From contig JANJXE010000038.1 in assembly GCA_024709185.1 (NCBI GenBank), forward strand, positions 1 to 12,205: a stretch of 12,205 nucleotides of DNA, read 5' to 3'. The notes under the pieces are model-generated. The model did no database searches, was not told where the DNA came from, and saw only the letters and a list, made by a program, of their open reading frames with translations. This stretch comes from Paludibacter sp. Its GTDB lineage: Bacteria; Bacteroidota; Bacteroidia; Bacteroidales; Paludibacteraceae. Made by a program: the position numbers and the translations under genes. Of this stretch, positions 5,935 through 12,205 are shown in pieces; position 1 is the stretch's first letter, and the number at the start of each line of letters is the position of its first letter.

Positions 5935-6348
5935 ATGGCAAAATTAGTAGTAGGTTTATCATCTGGAAGTATTGATAAATTAGTTGGGCTGGGAGTGATG
6001 CTAAGTGGAGCTGCAGCCGATGACATGGATATTGAAGTATATATACTGCTCACGGCAGCCCGTGCTTTTCTAAAAGAAAACGAGCAACTAAATGATTCAT
6101 TCGTTGAGTATCCCCATTTAAAAGACCAGATGTTGGCTAAGATGAAGGAACTGGATGTACCCCACTGGGCTGAATCGTTTCGTCAGGTAAAGGAATTTAC
6201 AAGTTGTAAATTCTTCATTTGCTCACTGGCTGGAAAAATGTGGGATGGAGTGGAGAAAAGTCAGTTTATTGATGTAGTTGACGATTTTAGTGGGATTTTC
6301 CAGTATATCGAAGCAGCTCAGAATGCTGATTTACATATCAATATCTAA
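5935..6348 (+). CDS. DsrE-like sulfur-transfer family protein
   Basis: A 137-residue cytosolic protein without signal peptide or clear membrane helix. The N-terminus KLVVGLSSGSIDKL with the following AAADDMDIEVYILLT matches the first beta-alpha-beta of the DsrE/DsrF-like fold, especially the DsrE2-like group. The reactive Cys of the family sits after a beta strand in the second half; here TSCKFFICSLAGKMW (89-103) offers Cys91 and Cys96, with Cys96 the better fit. Cysteine persulfide transfer between DsrE-like and TusA-like proteins is well documented in sulfur oxidisers, so with the TusA-like protein at the other end of the cluster it would form the cytosolic acceptor side. DsrF, DsrH and DsrC are absent. 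The gene is the last in the cluster; a terminator follows 8 bp after its stop. Family call is fairly safe, direction of transfer unknown. Confidence 0.75.
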   Translation: MAKLVVGLSSGSIDKLVGLGVMLSGAAADDMDIEVYILLTAARAFLKENEQLNDSFVEYPHLKDQMLAKMKELDVPHWAESFRQVKEFTSCKFFICSLAGKMWDGVEKSQFIDVVDDFSGIFQYIEAAQNADLHINI

Positions 6349-6355
6349 TTCAATT

Positions 6356-6387
6356 AAAAGGTGTTTCGTAATAAAGAAACACCTTTT
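6356..6387. terminator. Hairpin terminator after the sulfur cluster (bidirectional)
   Basis: A perfect 12-bp stem, AAAAGGTGTTTC (6356-6367) with GAAACACCTTTT (6376-6387), an 8-base loop, and T-tracts on both strands. It lies between the convergent DsrE-like gene and the GHL10 gene and should stop transcription from both sides. Confidence 0.92.
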
Positions 6388-6389
6388 TT

Positions 6390-7901
6390 TTAGAATTTTC
6401 TGGTCACAGCATACCTGGGTTGACTTTCTTCCTTGTACCGATTGAGCGCTGTTACCACAAAGCTATTGTAACCTTTTGATAGCTTAAAATGATTTAATGA
6501 TACAAGATTCGATTTTGTGAGGGTGATGATATTTGCCGGATTGTTTATATCCCCGGCTTTTTTCCCCTTAAAGCCATATACAATATAGTAGGCTACTTCA
6601 TCTCCACCGTTTGCCACCACCTTATCCCAGGTTAGCACAGCTTCGTTACCATCTTTTAAAATTCTAATATTCTCAGGTTGAATTGCAGGTTTTCGATTGA
6701 TATTTCTATTTACAGGTGGTAATGCAGGATAAATATAAAACTGAGTTTTTAAACTATCGAGTAGACCCTGATGATTGCGCAAAAAAGGTTTAGCGCTGTA
6801 ATAAAATACGCCATCTACCTGCGGGAAACTGGTATTTAAACGTAACTGCCGAGCCAGTTCATTGGGACGTTTCCAGGCTTGTTCCTTTCGTAGGGACAAA
6901 CCTGAAGCATATAATCCAATGTAAACGTTTTTATTATTGGCATGTTTACTCCACCAGTTTACCAACACTTCGTAATCGGCTGTTTTTTTTCCAATTTCCC
7001 AGTAAAGCTGTGGTGCAACATAGTCAATAGTTCCTTCCTCCAGCCATTTTAATATGTCAGCATACAGGTCATCGTAGTTTTGAATACCTGCCCGTGTTGC
7101 TGAGCCCTTGGGGTCATTTGCAATATTTCGCCAAACACCGAAAGGAGAAATGCCAAATTCTACCCATGGTTTAATAGCCTGAATAGTTTGTCGTAGCTCT
7201 TTTATCACCATGTCTACATTGTTGCGCCGCCAATCAGCTTTATTGGAAAACCCACGTGGGAAAGTCCGATAGGTTTCAAAGTCGGGGAAATCTTTACCCT
7301 GCTCCGGGTAAGGATAAAAATAGTCATCGAAGTGGATTGCATCAATGTCGTAACGTTCCACTATGTCGCGAACTATAGTAATCAAATATTTTCTGGTTTC
7401 ATCAAGCCCCGGATTGAAATAAAATTTTCCGCCATAGTGTACAAATAAATGAGGTTTTTGGAAGTATAAATGTGATTTATCCAGTGCCGAAATTCCATCA
7501 CCATTCAACAATCGATATGGATTTAACCAAACATGGACTTCCATAAAACGTTTGTGTGCCTCTTCTGTTAGAAATTGAAGTGGATCGAAGTAGGGAACAG
7601 GTTTACGTCCTTGTTTACCGGTTAAATACATCGACCATGGTTCATGTATCGAATGGTAAAATGCATCAGCTGTGGGTCGGGCCTGAAAAATAACCGTATT
7701 AATCCGTAAGCTGGCTAAGCTGTCGAGCATGATTCGAAGTTCTTCTTTCTGAACCTCTGAAGTTACATTCCGTCGGGTAGGCCAATCAATATTAGCAACG
7801 GTTGCAATCCACACTCCACGCATCTCTCTCTTACGAGGAGATGCATTCACTTCAACAAATGAAAATACAAAAAGAATAACAAGTACTAGCTTATTTACCA
7901 T
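6390..7901 (-). CDS. Secreted GHL10-family (DUF187/YngK-like) glycosyl-hydrolase-like protein
   Basis: A 503-residue exported protein. Residues 1-20 are a signal peptide (…VEVNA before Ser21). The glycosyl-hydrolase-like family 10 TIM barrel spans about 25-385: the opening REMRGVWIATVANIDWP (25-41), INTVIFQARPTADAFY (67-82), VHVWLNPYR (122-130), AIHFDDYFYPYP (188-199) with its paired Asp, GISPFGVWRN (250-259) and YVAPQLYW (294-301) are all family blocks. The C-terminal 100 residues (about 405-503) form a fibronectin-III-like beta domain (AVLTWDKV, AYYIVYGF, NSFVVTALNR). The family acts on cell-wall or other glycans; the substrate is not predictable here. It is divergent from hisA and has no visible link to the sulfur genes beyond the shared terminator. 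Confidence 0.92.
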   Translation of the reverse strand: MVNKLVLVILFVFSFVEVNASPRKREMRGVWIATVANIDWPTRRNVTSEVQKEELRIMLDSLASLRINTVIFQARPTADAFYHSIHEPWSMYLTGKQGRKPVPYFDPLQFLTEEAHKRFMEVHVWLNPYRLLNGDGISALDKSHLYFQKPHLFVHYGGKFYFNPGLDETRKYLITIVRDIVERYDIDAIHFDDYFYPYPEQGKDFPDFETYRTFPRGFSNKADWRRNNVDMVIKELRQTIQAIKPWVEFGISPFGVWRNIANDPKGSATRAGIQNYDDLYADILKWLEEGTIDYVAPQLYWEIGKKTADYEVLVNWWSKHANNKNVYIGLYASGLSLRKEQAWKRPNELARQLRLNTSFPQVDGVFYYSAKPFLRNHQGLLDSLKTQFYIYPALPPVNRNINRKPAIQPENIRILKDGNEAVLTWDKVVANGGDEVAYYIVYGFKGKKAGDINNPANIITLTKSNLVSLNHFKLSKGYNSFVVTALNRYKEESQPRYAVTRKF

Positions 7902-7922
7902 TATTACGAATTAAAATGCTCG

Positions 7923-7930
7923 CAAAAGTA
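7923..7930 (-). promoter_or_regulatory. Predicted -7 box (TACTTTTG) for the GHL10 gene
   Basis: On the minus strand this reads TACTTTTG, a full match to TAnnTTTG, 21 bp before the ATG at 7901. A TTTG lies upstream but at a 12-bp spacing, too short for a standard -33 box. Confidence 0.45.
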
Positions 7931-7997
7931 CTATTTTTAAATCAAAAAAATCCTTTAGAAGTACTTGATGTATGTTAATACTAAGAATTTTTATAGC

Positions 7998-8005
7998 TAA
8001 CTTTG
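7998..8005 (+). promoter_or_regulatory. Predicted -7 box (TAACTTTG) for hisA
   Basis: TAACTTTG matches TAnnTTTG completely and stands 23 bp before the ATG at 8029. That places transcription start near 8012 and rules out the upstream in-frame ATG at 7972 as the usual start. The -33 element is weak. Confidence 0.6.
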
Positions 8006-8028
8006 CAGCATCAAAATTTTTATACATA

Positions 8029-8751
8029 ATGATTGAAATTATCCCAGCTATAGATATAATTGATGGAAAATGTGTTCGCTTATCACAGGGCGACTATCAC
8101 CAAAAAACAGTTTACAACGAAAATCCTGTTGAAGTTGCAAAAATGTTTGAAGATGCAGGTATCCGTCGTCTACATCTGGTCGACCTTGACGGAGCTAAAG
8201 CGCATCATATTGTAAATTTTAAAGTACTTGAACGAATTGCCTCTTCCACTAATTTGATAATTGATTTTGGAGGTGGACTAAAATCGGACGAAGACCTGCG
8301 AATTGCCTTTGAGTCAGGAGCACAAATGGTTACTGGTGGTAGTGTTGCCGTAAAATCCCCGGAAATTTTTTATTCATGGATAGAACAATTTGGTGCTGAT
8401 AAAATTATTTTGGGTGCCGATGTAAAAAATGAAAAAATTGCGGTATCGGGATGGATTGAAACGACAGAAATTGATTTGTTACAATTTATCGGAGACTACA
8501 TCAACAAAGGCATTACCAAAGTTATTTGCACAGATATCAGCAAGGATGGCATGCTTCAGGGAACTTCCATCGATTTATACACGAAGATTTTAACAAGTTA
8601 TCCCAATTTATACCTAATTGCCAGCGGTGGCGTAAGCTCAATTAGGGATATTGAAACGCTGGAAACTAATGCGGTACCTGCTGTTATCACCGGAAAGGCA
8701 ATTTATGAAGGCCGCTTTAAATTAAATGAACTCAATCGATGGCTTCATTAA
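8029..8751 (+). CDS. hisA: HisA, ProFAR isomerase of histidine biosynthesis
   Basis: A 240-residue beta/alpha-barrel enzyme, the normal length for HisA, which isomerises N'-(5'-phosphoribosyl)formimino-5-aminoimidazole-4-carboxamide ribotide (ProFAR) to PRFAR. The N-terminal block IIPAIDIIDGKCVRLSQGDY supplies the catalytic Asp9, and ILGADVK gives the second acid, Asp131. The phosphate-binding motifs DFGGGL (79-84), TGGSVAV (102-108), TDISKDGMLQGT (168-179) and IASGGVSS (197-204) are intact. The start at 8029 was chosen because it gives the family N-terminus and lies behind a -7 box; the reading frame is open back to an ATG at 7972 but the added 19 residues have no counterpart in HisA. No other his gene is in the window, so it is a stand-alone copy here. 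Confidence 0.96.
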   Translation: MIEIIPAIDIIDGKCVRLSQGDYHQKTVYNENPVEVAKMFEDAGIRRLHLVDLDGAKAHHIVNFKVLERIASSTNLIIDFGGGLKSDEDLRIAFESGAQMVTGGSVAVKSPEIFYSWIEQFGADKIILGADVKNEKIAVSGWIETTEIDLLQFIGDYINKGITKVICTDISKDGMLQGTSIDLYTKILTSYPNLYLIASGGVSSIRDIETLETNAVPAVITGKAIYEGRFKLNELNRWLH

Positions 8752-8800
8752 TACGTTACCTCTGATTTTTATGTAAAGACATTCTTACAAGACTGATACT

Positions 8801-10948
8801 TTATTTTCTTTTGAAAATACGTGAGATAGTTTTACCCATTTCGTCAAATTTACCAATTGGTTCCAGCATTGACGGATTTGTAAATGTATCATTCATATCG
8901 GAAATTACTCCCGTCTGCATGGGAAAAATCAATATAAAACTTTGATTCTCAAAGTATTTTCGAAGGTAATGCGGAATCCGCTCCATACTGGTGTGATATG
9001 ACAATGATTTTTCACGGGCCATTACAATTATAAGGTTATCATCATCTCTGATTTCACGCGACAGAATCAGAAAATCATCCCAATCATCAAAATACCTGAA
9101 TTGTGCTTCTACAGGATGTTTGGCAAGAACTTCCTTAATTAAGGTCAAATTCTTTTCCTGTCCATAAATTTCAAGAATTGCACCGGAATTGCGGGCGATA
9201 TTCCATACTTTTAATAACCAGAAAGGAAAACCTATTTCGAGCTCTGCATTCCTTGGTATGACCAATATGTGTCTTTTGATTGTTGAAATGGGCTGTGATG
9301 CCTTATAAACAAAAGTGGTAACGTTGTTCCTTGTAAGAACTCCTTCAGTTAGTTTACCTAGAAAAGAATCGGTAATTCCCTTTTTAGTATGGAGGGATAC
9401 CACCAGATCGGAAATGTTTTGTTCTCGAACAACGCTGGTGATTGCATTTATCACATTCACATCGTAACGCAATAGTTTATTTAATCGAATATCAACTGAT
9501 GAAGCCGATTTTACAGCTTTGTCGAGAAGCTCATGGGCTCTTTTAAGGTCATTCTCGTTTGAAGTACTATTGTTTATTACATTCAGTGCGTATAAACCAT
9601 CAAGATTGCTTTTCGACTTCAATAAAGAACTTAAATTAATCAGCTCATCAATAGTTTCAGAATATTTAACCGGAATCAAAATCTGCTCGCTGGAATCTCT
9701 ATCCTGAGGTTCAGGATTGGCTGTCTCAGCTAAAGAGATATTCAATGCAGCCTTTTGAGTGACTATAGAAGCTATCGTGCAGGTAATCAATATCATAATA
9801 ATCGTTCCATTAAGTACACTCTCATTGAGCAATCGAATCGGACTACCATCGGGTGTATAGCCGGTAATAACATTGTATCCAACAAGTACTGCTGCGAGCG
9901 TGGCTGCTGCCTGTGCATTGCTCAATCCAAACATAAGGCTGCCTTCATCGGGAGTGAACTTGTACAATCGACGAGTTAGTATGGCAGGAATATATTTAGA
10001 AAAAGTAGCAGTTATTGATAAGATTGCAGCGACATACAAGGTATGTAAATCAGTGAAAAATGCACGGTAATCAACCAGCATCCCCACGCTAATCAGAAAA
10101 AAAGGAATAAATATAGCATTTCCAACGAAGGATATCCGGTTCATTAGTGGAGATGTCACAGGAATAAGTCGATTGAGTGATAATCCTGCAAGGAAGGCAC
10201 CAATAATCGATTCAATGCCAGCTGCCTGTGCCAACACAGCCCCGAGAAATACCATCACTAAAACAAAAATGTATTGAGAAACACTATCGGAGAACTTCTT
10301 GAAAAACCAACGCCCTACAATTGGGAATAGCAAAAGCACAATTGCACTAAAAATTAAAATGGAGACCGACAAACGAGTCCAAAAGTGGGCATTTACCTCG
10401 CCTGACTGCATTCCAATGATTACTGCCAGCACAAGTAAGCCAAGTGTAACTGTGATGATTGTGCCACCTACAGTTATAACAACTGCACGGTTTTTTACAA
10501 CATCAAGTTTCGTTACAACTGGATAAGTAATAAGTGTATGAGAAGCAAACATACTTCCAATTAAGATGGAAGTAGGCATGGTGAAGTCCATAAGAAATAC
10601 ACCTGCAAAAATTCCAAGAAGCATAGGTATAGCAAAAGTCAATAACCCGAAAACAATACTTTTTTTACTGTTTTTCTTTAAATCACCCATGTCAATTTCA
10701 AGTCCTGCAAGAAACATTATATACAGTAACCCAGCTGTACCGGATAAAATAATGCTACCGTCGCGCTCAAGTAAATTGATTCCAAAGGGACCTATAATTG
10801 CTCCGGCAATTATTAAACCTAAAATATGAGGAATCTTTATTTTGTTAAACAAAATGGGAGCAAACAGGATAATCACCAAAATCACCATGAATTTTAGTAC
10901 AGGGTGTTGCAGTGGAAGAGATAGTTCGTTAATGAGTAGTAAAGTCAT
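8801..10948 (-). CDS. CPA2-type cation:proton antiporter with C-terminal universal-stress-like domains
   Basis: A 715-residue inner-membrane protein. Residues about 15-405 form the Na+/H+ exchanger membrane domain with some 12-13 hydrophobic segments; family blocks include IPHILGLIIAGAIIGPFG (39-56), LLYIMFLAGLEID (74-86), AGIESIIGAFLAGLSLNR (243-260) and GLSNAQAAATLAAVL (341-355). Residues about 420-550 and 557-680 are two soluble universal-stress-protein-like domains (ILIPVKYS and ILVIPRNAELEIGF starts), a common layout in Bacteroidota. The ion-binding motif of the core helix reads TIITVTLGLLVLA: the position of the conserved Asp holds Val167. The start codon overlaps the stop of the upstream Crp/Fnr gene (ATGA), so the two are co-transcribed and probably co-translated. 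It may exchange Na+ or K+ for H+, but the missing Asp puts simple exchange in doubt. Confidence 0.92.
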   Translation of the reverse strand: MTLLLINELSLPLQHPVLKFMVILVIILFAPILFNKIKIPHILGLIIAGAIIGPFGINLLERDGSIILSGTAGLLYIMFLAGLEIDMGDLKKNSKKSIVFGLLTFAIPMLLGIFAGVFLMDFTMPTSILIGSMFASHTLITYPVVTKLDVVKNRAVVITVGGTIITVTLGLLVLAVIIGMQSGEVNAHFWTRLSVSILIFSAIVLLLFPIVGRWFFKKFSDSVSQYIFVLVMVFLGAVLAQAAGIESIIGAFLAGLSLNRLIPVTSPLMNRISFVGNAIFIPFFLISVGMLVDYRAFFTDLHTLYVAAILSITATFSKYIPAILTRRLYKFTPDEGSLMFGLSNAQAAATLAAVLVGYNVITGYTPDGSPIRLLNESVLNGTIIMILITCTIASIVTQKAALNISLAETANPEPQDRDSSEQILIPVKYSETIDELINLSSLLKSKSNLDGLYALNVINNSTSNENDLKRAHELLDKAVKSASSVDIRLNKLLRYDVNVINAITSVVREQNISDLVVSLHTKKGITDSFLGKLTEGVLTRNNVTTFVYKASQPISTIKRHILVIPRNAELEIGFPFWLLKVWNIARNSGAILEIYGQEKNLTLIKEVLAKHPVEAQFRYFDDWDDFLILSREIRDDDNLIIVMAREKSLSYHTSMERIPHYLRKYFENQSFILIFPMQTGVISDMNDTFTNPSMLEPIGKFDEMGKTISRIFKRK

Positions 10949-11613
10949 ACGATTAAATTTTTCATCTTGTTTATGTCAAGTATTCTGAACTCACGACGAT
11001 GTATCTGAATAATACCATCCTGCACCATTTCTGATAAACTGCGCGCCAGAGAAGGCCGCGCAACACTGAATAATTCAGCCAGTTCACTTTGATTTTTATC
11101 AACAATAAAGGGCTGATCAGTATTTCTTGCCATTTCGAGTAGGTAATGTGCCAGTTTTCCTTTAATCGTTTTAATCGATAAAAGCTGAAGTCGACTTGTT
11201 AGAAATTGTGTGCGATTTGCATTATGTGCCAGGTAATTTTGCATGAAATCGGGATTAGTCATCATTAGTCGTACAATTTCACTTTTGGGTATAACGATTA
11301 CCTCAACATCCTCTAGGGCAATTATATTAACCGGAAAACGATTATTATCCGAGAACAAAAAAGCCGGAGCTAACGGGCGTGGGGCATCTACTGTTTCAAC
11401 ATTTATAATAGCTCCATTTTCTGAAACTGTTTCAGCACGCACTTTTCCAATCGTTAATACATATAACGCATCGCATAGCTGGCCTTGTAAAACGATTGTA
11501 TCATTTTTTTCATAATACCTGAAAGCACATTTTAAATCATCCAAAAAGGATTCTTCGTCATCGATATTTAAATTATGACAAATAGGACAGGAGTCTAATT
11601 CTCTTTTCTTCAT
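10945..11613 (-). CDS. Crp/Fnr-family transcriptional regulator with N-terminal CPxC motif
   Basis: A 222-residue regulator of full family length. Residues about 30-120 form the cyclic-nucleotide-binding-type sensor (DTIVLQGQLCDALYVLTIGKV, NNRFPVNIIALEDVEVIVI), then a dimer helix (NRTQFLTSRLQLLSIKTIKGKLAHYLLEMA) and a winged helix-turn-helix at about 174-210 (NQSELAELFSVARPSLARSLSEM). It has four Cys: Cys9 and Cys12 in SCPICH, Cys29 and Cys47. A CxxC near the N-terminus recalls Fe-S FNR proteins, but the spacing is not that of E. coli FNR, so Fe-S binding is only a possibility. It overlaps the antiporter gene by 4 bp and is divergent from a cupin gene, with a perfect 16-bp palindrome between, its probable operator. 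Confidence 0.93.
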   Translation of the reverse strand: MKKRELDSCPICHNLNIDDEESFLDDLKCAFRYYEKNDTIVLQGQLCDALYVLTIGKVRAETVSENGAIINVETVDAPRPLAPAFLFSDNNRFPVNIIALEDVEVIVIPKSEIVRLMMTNPDFMQNYLAHNANRTQFLTSRLQLLSIKTIKGKLAHYLLEMARNTDQPFIVDKNQSELAELFSVARPSLARSLSEMVQDGIIQIHRREFRILDINKMKNLIV

Positions 11614-11675
11614 GCAGCATAATTAAGATGTAAAAATACAAAAAAAGCGTGTTTCAATAAAAAAGTTTACGTACC

Positions 11676-11691
11676 TGTAACAATTGTTACA
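11676..11691. promoter_or_regulatory. 16-bp perfect palindrome TGTAACAATTGTTACA, likely Crp/Fnr operator
   Basis: A fully symmetric 16-bp site in the gap between the Crp/Fnr regulator gene and the cupin gene. Its shape (two 5-6 bp arms about a short A/T centre) is that of Crp/Fnr-family operators. Its centre is 29.5 bp upstream of the cupin -7 box, about -43 from the predicted start, the position for class II activation, and it may also control the regulator gene itself. Confidence 0.65.
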
Positions 11692-11712
11692 ATCTAATTG
11701 TTTGTGTTTATC

Positions 11713-11720
11713 TATATTTG
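11713..11720 (+). promoter_or_regulatory. Predicted -7 box (TATATTTG) for the cupin gene
   Basis: TATATTTG is a full match to TAnnTTTG and lies 24 bp before the ATG at 11745. No TTTG is found at the -33 position; instead the palindrome at 11676-11691 sits there, which suggests an activator-dependent promoter. Confidence 0.6.
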
Positions 11721-11744
11721 CCGGAAATTATAATTCTATACAAT

Positions 11745-12101
11745 ATGGCAATATTTCAATATTCTCCGGAAAATGAGAAAAAGGGGTTTCCCAGAGGAGA
11801 AACTTTTAGTTTTAATAACAGTGTTGCATACGCAGAAGGTTCAATTGTAAGTAAAATTTTATTGCGTAACGACAAAGGGAACATAACAATGTTTTCTTTT
11901 GATGAAGGTGAATCGTTAAGTGAACATATTGCTCCTTTCGATGCATTGGTTCAAATCTTCGATGGAGAAGCAGAAATTATCATTGATGGTGTTTCCCATC
12001 GGGTGCAAACCGGTGAAAGTATTTTAATGCCTGCTAACATTCCACATGCAGTAAAGGCGAATATTAGAATGAAAATGCTGCTTACAATGATTAAAGGCTA
12101 A
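11745..12101 (+). CDS. Small cupin-domain protein
   Basis: A 118-residue single-domain cupin, probably cytosolic. The conserved barrel is clear: ITMFSFDEGESLSEH (about 45-59) leading into FDALVQIFDGEAEIIIDG, and the second motif GESILMPANIPHAVKA near residues 92-107 with its His. Motif 1 has only one His where many cupins have His-x-His, so metal binding may use fewer ligands. Small cupins of this kind have no general function. The ATG at 11745 is chosen over an in-frame TTG at 11718, which lies inside the -7 box and cannot be in the transcript. It is divergent from the Crp/Fnr regulator and the operator position suggests it is that regulator's target. Confidence 0.85.
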   Translation: MAIFQYSPENEKKGFPRGETFSFNNSVAYAEGSIVSKILLRNDKGNITMFSFDEGESLSEHIAPFDALVQIFDGEAEIIIDGVSHRVQTGESILMPANIPHAVKANIRMKMLLTMIKG

Positions 12102-12122
12102 CTATTTCATTTGATGTACTAA

Positions 12123-12164
12123 AAAAATACGGGAAGCAGCTTGAGTTTGCTTTCCCGTATTTTT
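12123..12164. terminator. Hairpin terminator after the cupin gene
   Basis: A 13-bp stem, AAAAATACGGGAA (12123-12135) with TTCCCGTATTTTT (12152-12164), extended inward by GCA/TGC across a single bulged T. A-rich and T-rich flanks make it usable from both strands, fitting two convergent genes. Confidence 0.9.
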
Positions 12165-12183
12165 ATTAATTAATGAATGAATC

Positions 12184-12205
12184 TTAGAATCGAACACTTA
12201 CTGTT
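12184..12205 (-). CDS. Possible C-terminal end of an outer-membrane protein gene (cut by window end)
   Basis: On the minus strand the last bases can be read as Thr-Val-Ser-Val-Arg-Phe followed by TAA at 12186-12184. Alternating hydrophobic residues ending in Phe are typical of outer-membrane barrel proteins such as TonB-dependent receptors. The bidirectional terminator just beyond fits a gene ending here. Only six codons are visible, so this is a weak call. Confidence 0.35.

Noticed and set aside
523..6348. Known Sox, reverse-Dsr, thiosulfate/polysulfide reductase or Sqr locus
   Set aside because: No SoxXYZABCD, DsrAB, molybdopterin reductase, cytochrome or Sqr-like gene was found; only transport and sulfur-transfer families are present.
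7972..8028. N-terminal extension of HisA from the ATG at 7972
   Set aside because: The added 19 residues have no family counterpart and a full -7 box lies inside the stretch, so it is very likely upstream of the transcript.
8772..8789. Weak dyad TGTAA-N8-TTACA between hisA and the antiporter gene
   Set aside because: Only 5 bp per arm, no T-tract, and between two convergent genes where an operator is not expected.
11718..11744. TTG start nine codons before the cupin ATG
   Set aside because: The TTG is part of the TATATTTG promoter box and the extra residues add nothing to the domain.
1..12205. CRISPR arrays, tRNA or rRNA genes, insertion sequences, phage or integrase genes
   Set aside because: No regularly spaced repeats, no cloverleaf or rRNA sequence and no transposase or integrase motif was recognised in the read.

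Overview
The window looks like a chromosomal piece of a Bacteroidota genome, probably the Bacteroidales/Marinilabiliales side. The pointers are A/T-rich leaders with almost no Shine-Dalgarno sites, TAnnTTTG-type -7 promoter boxes, short Bacteroidota-style lipoprotein signals, and the mix of gene families. No rRNA, tRNA, CRISPR array, transposase or other mobile-element signature was seen. The lineage is an inference from style, not from a marker gene.

Region 1 (1-6389) is the main interest. A Crp/Fnr-type regulator, cut by the window start, is divergent from a tightly packed eight-gene cluster (523-6348). In order it encodes a TusA-like sulfur carrier, a YeeE/YedE membrane transporter, a single-rhodanese lipoprotein with Ser at the catalytic position, a double-rhodanese lipoprotein, an OprO/OprP-like porin, a secreted double rhodanese, a second single-rhodanese lipoprotein with an intact catalytic Cys, and a DsrE-like cytosolic protein. 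The cluster ends in a strong hairpin terminator. Gaps are 11-54 bp. The set has a predicted member in every compartment: outer membrane (porin), periplasm or lipid anchor (six rhodanese domains on four proteins), inner membrane (YeeE) and cytosol (TusA, DsrE). The simplest reading is an envelope-spanning route that brings thiosulfate or another sulfane-sulfur (possibly chalcogen oxyanion) compound in and hands sulfur over as protein persulfide. No Sox, Dsr reductase, Phs/Psr or Sqr gene is present, so it looks like uptake or trafficking rather than a respiratory pathway. Two of the lipoproteins end in Gly-Cys-Gly-Gly, and the porin carries a Gly-Gly-Cys-Gly-Gly loop and a Cys/Gly-rich mature N-terminus.

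Region 2 (6390-8751) is ordinary: a secreted GHL10-family glycosidase-like protein (minus strand) divergent from a stand-alone hisA. Both have recognisable -7 boxes in the 127-bp gap.

Region 3 (8801-12205) holds a Crp/Fnr regulator with an N-terminal CPxC motif. It overlaps by 4 bp a CPA2-type cation:proton antiporter whose normally conserved ion-binding Asp appears to be Val. Divergent from the regulator is a small cupin gene. Between them lies a perfect 16-bp palindrome placed about 43 bp upstream of the predicted cupin transcription start, the expected place for a Crp/Fnr activator. The cupin gene ends at a hairpin terminator, beyond which the last bases look like the C-terminal codons of an outer-membrane protein gene on the minus strand.
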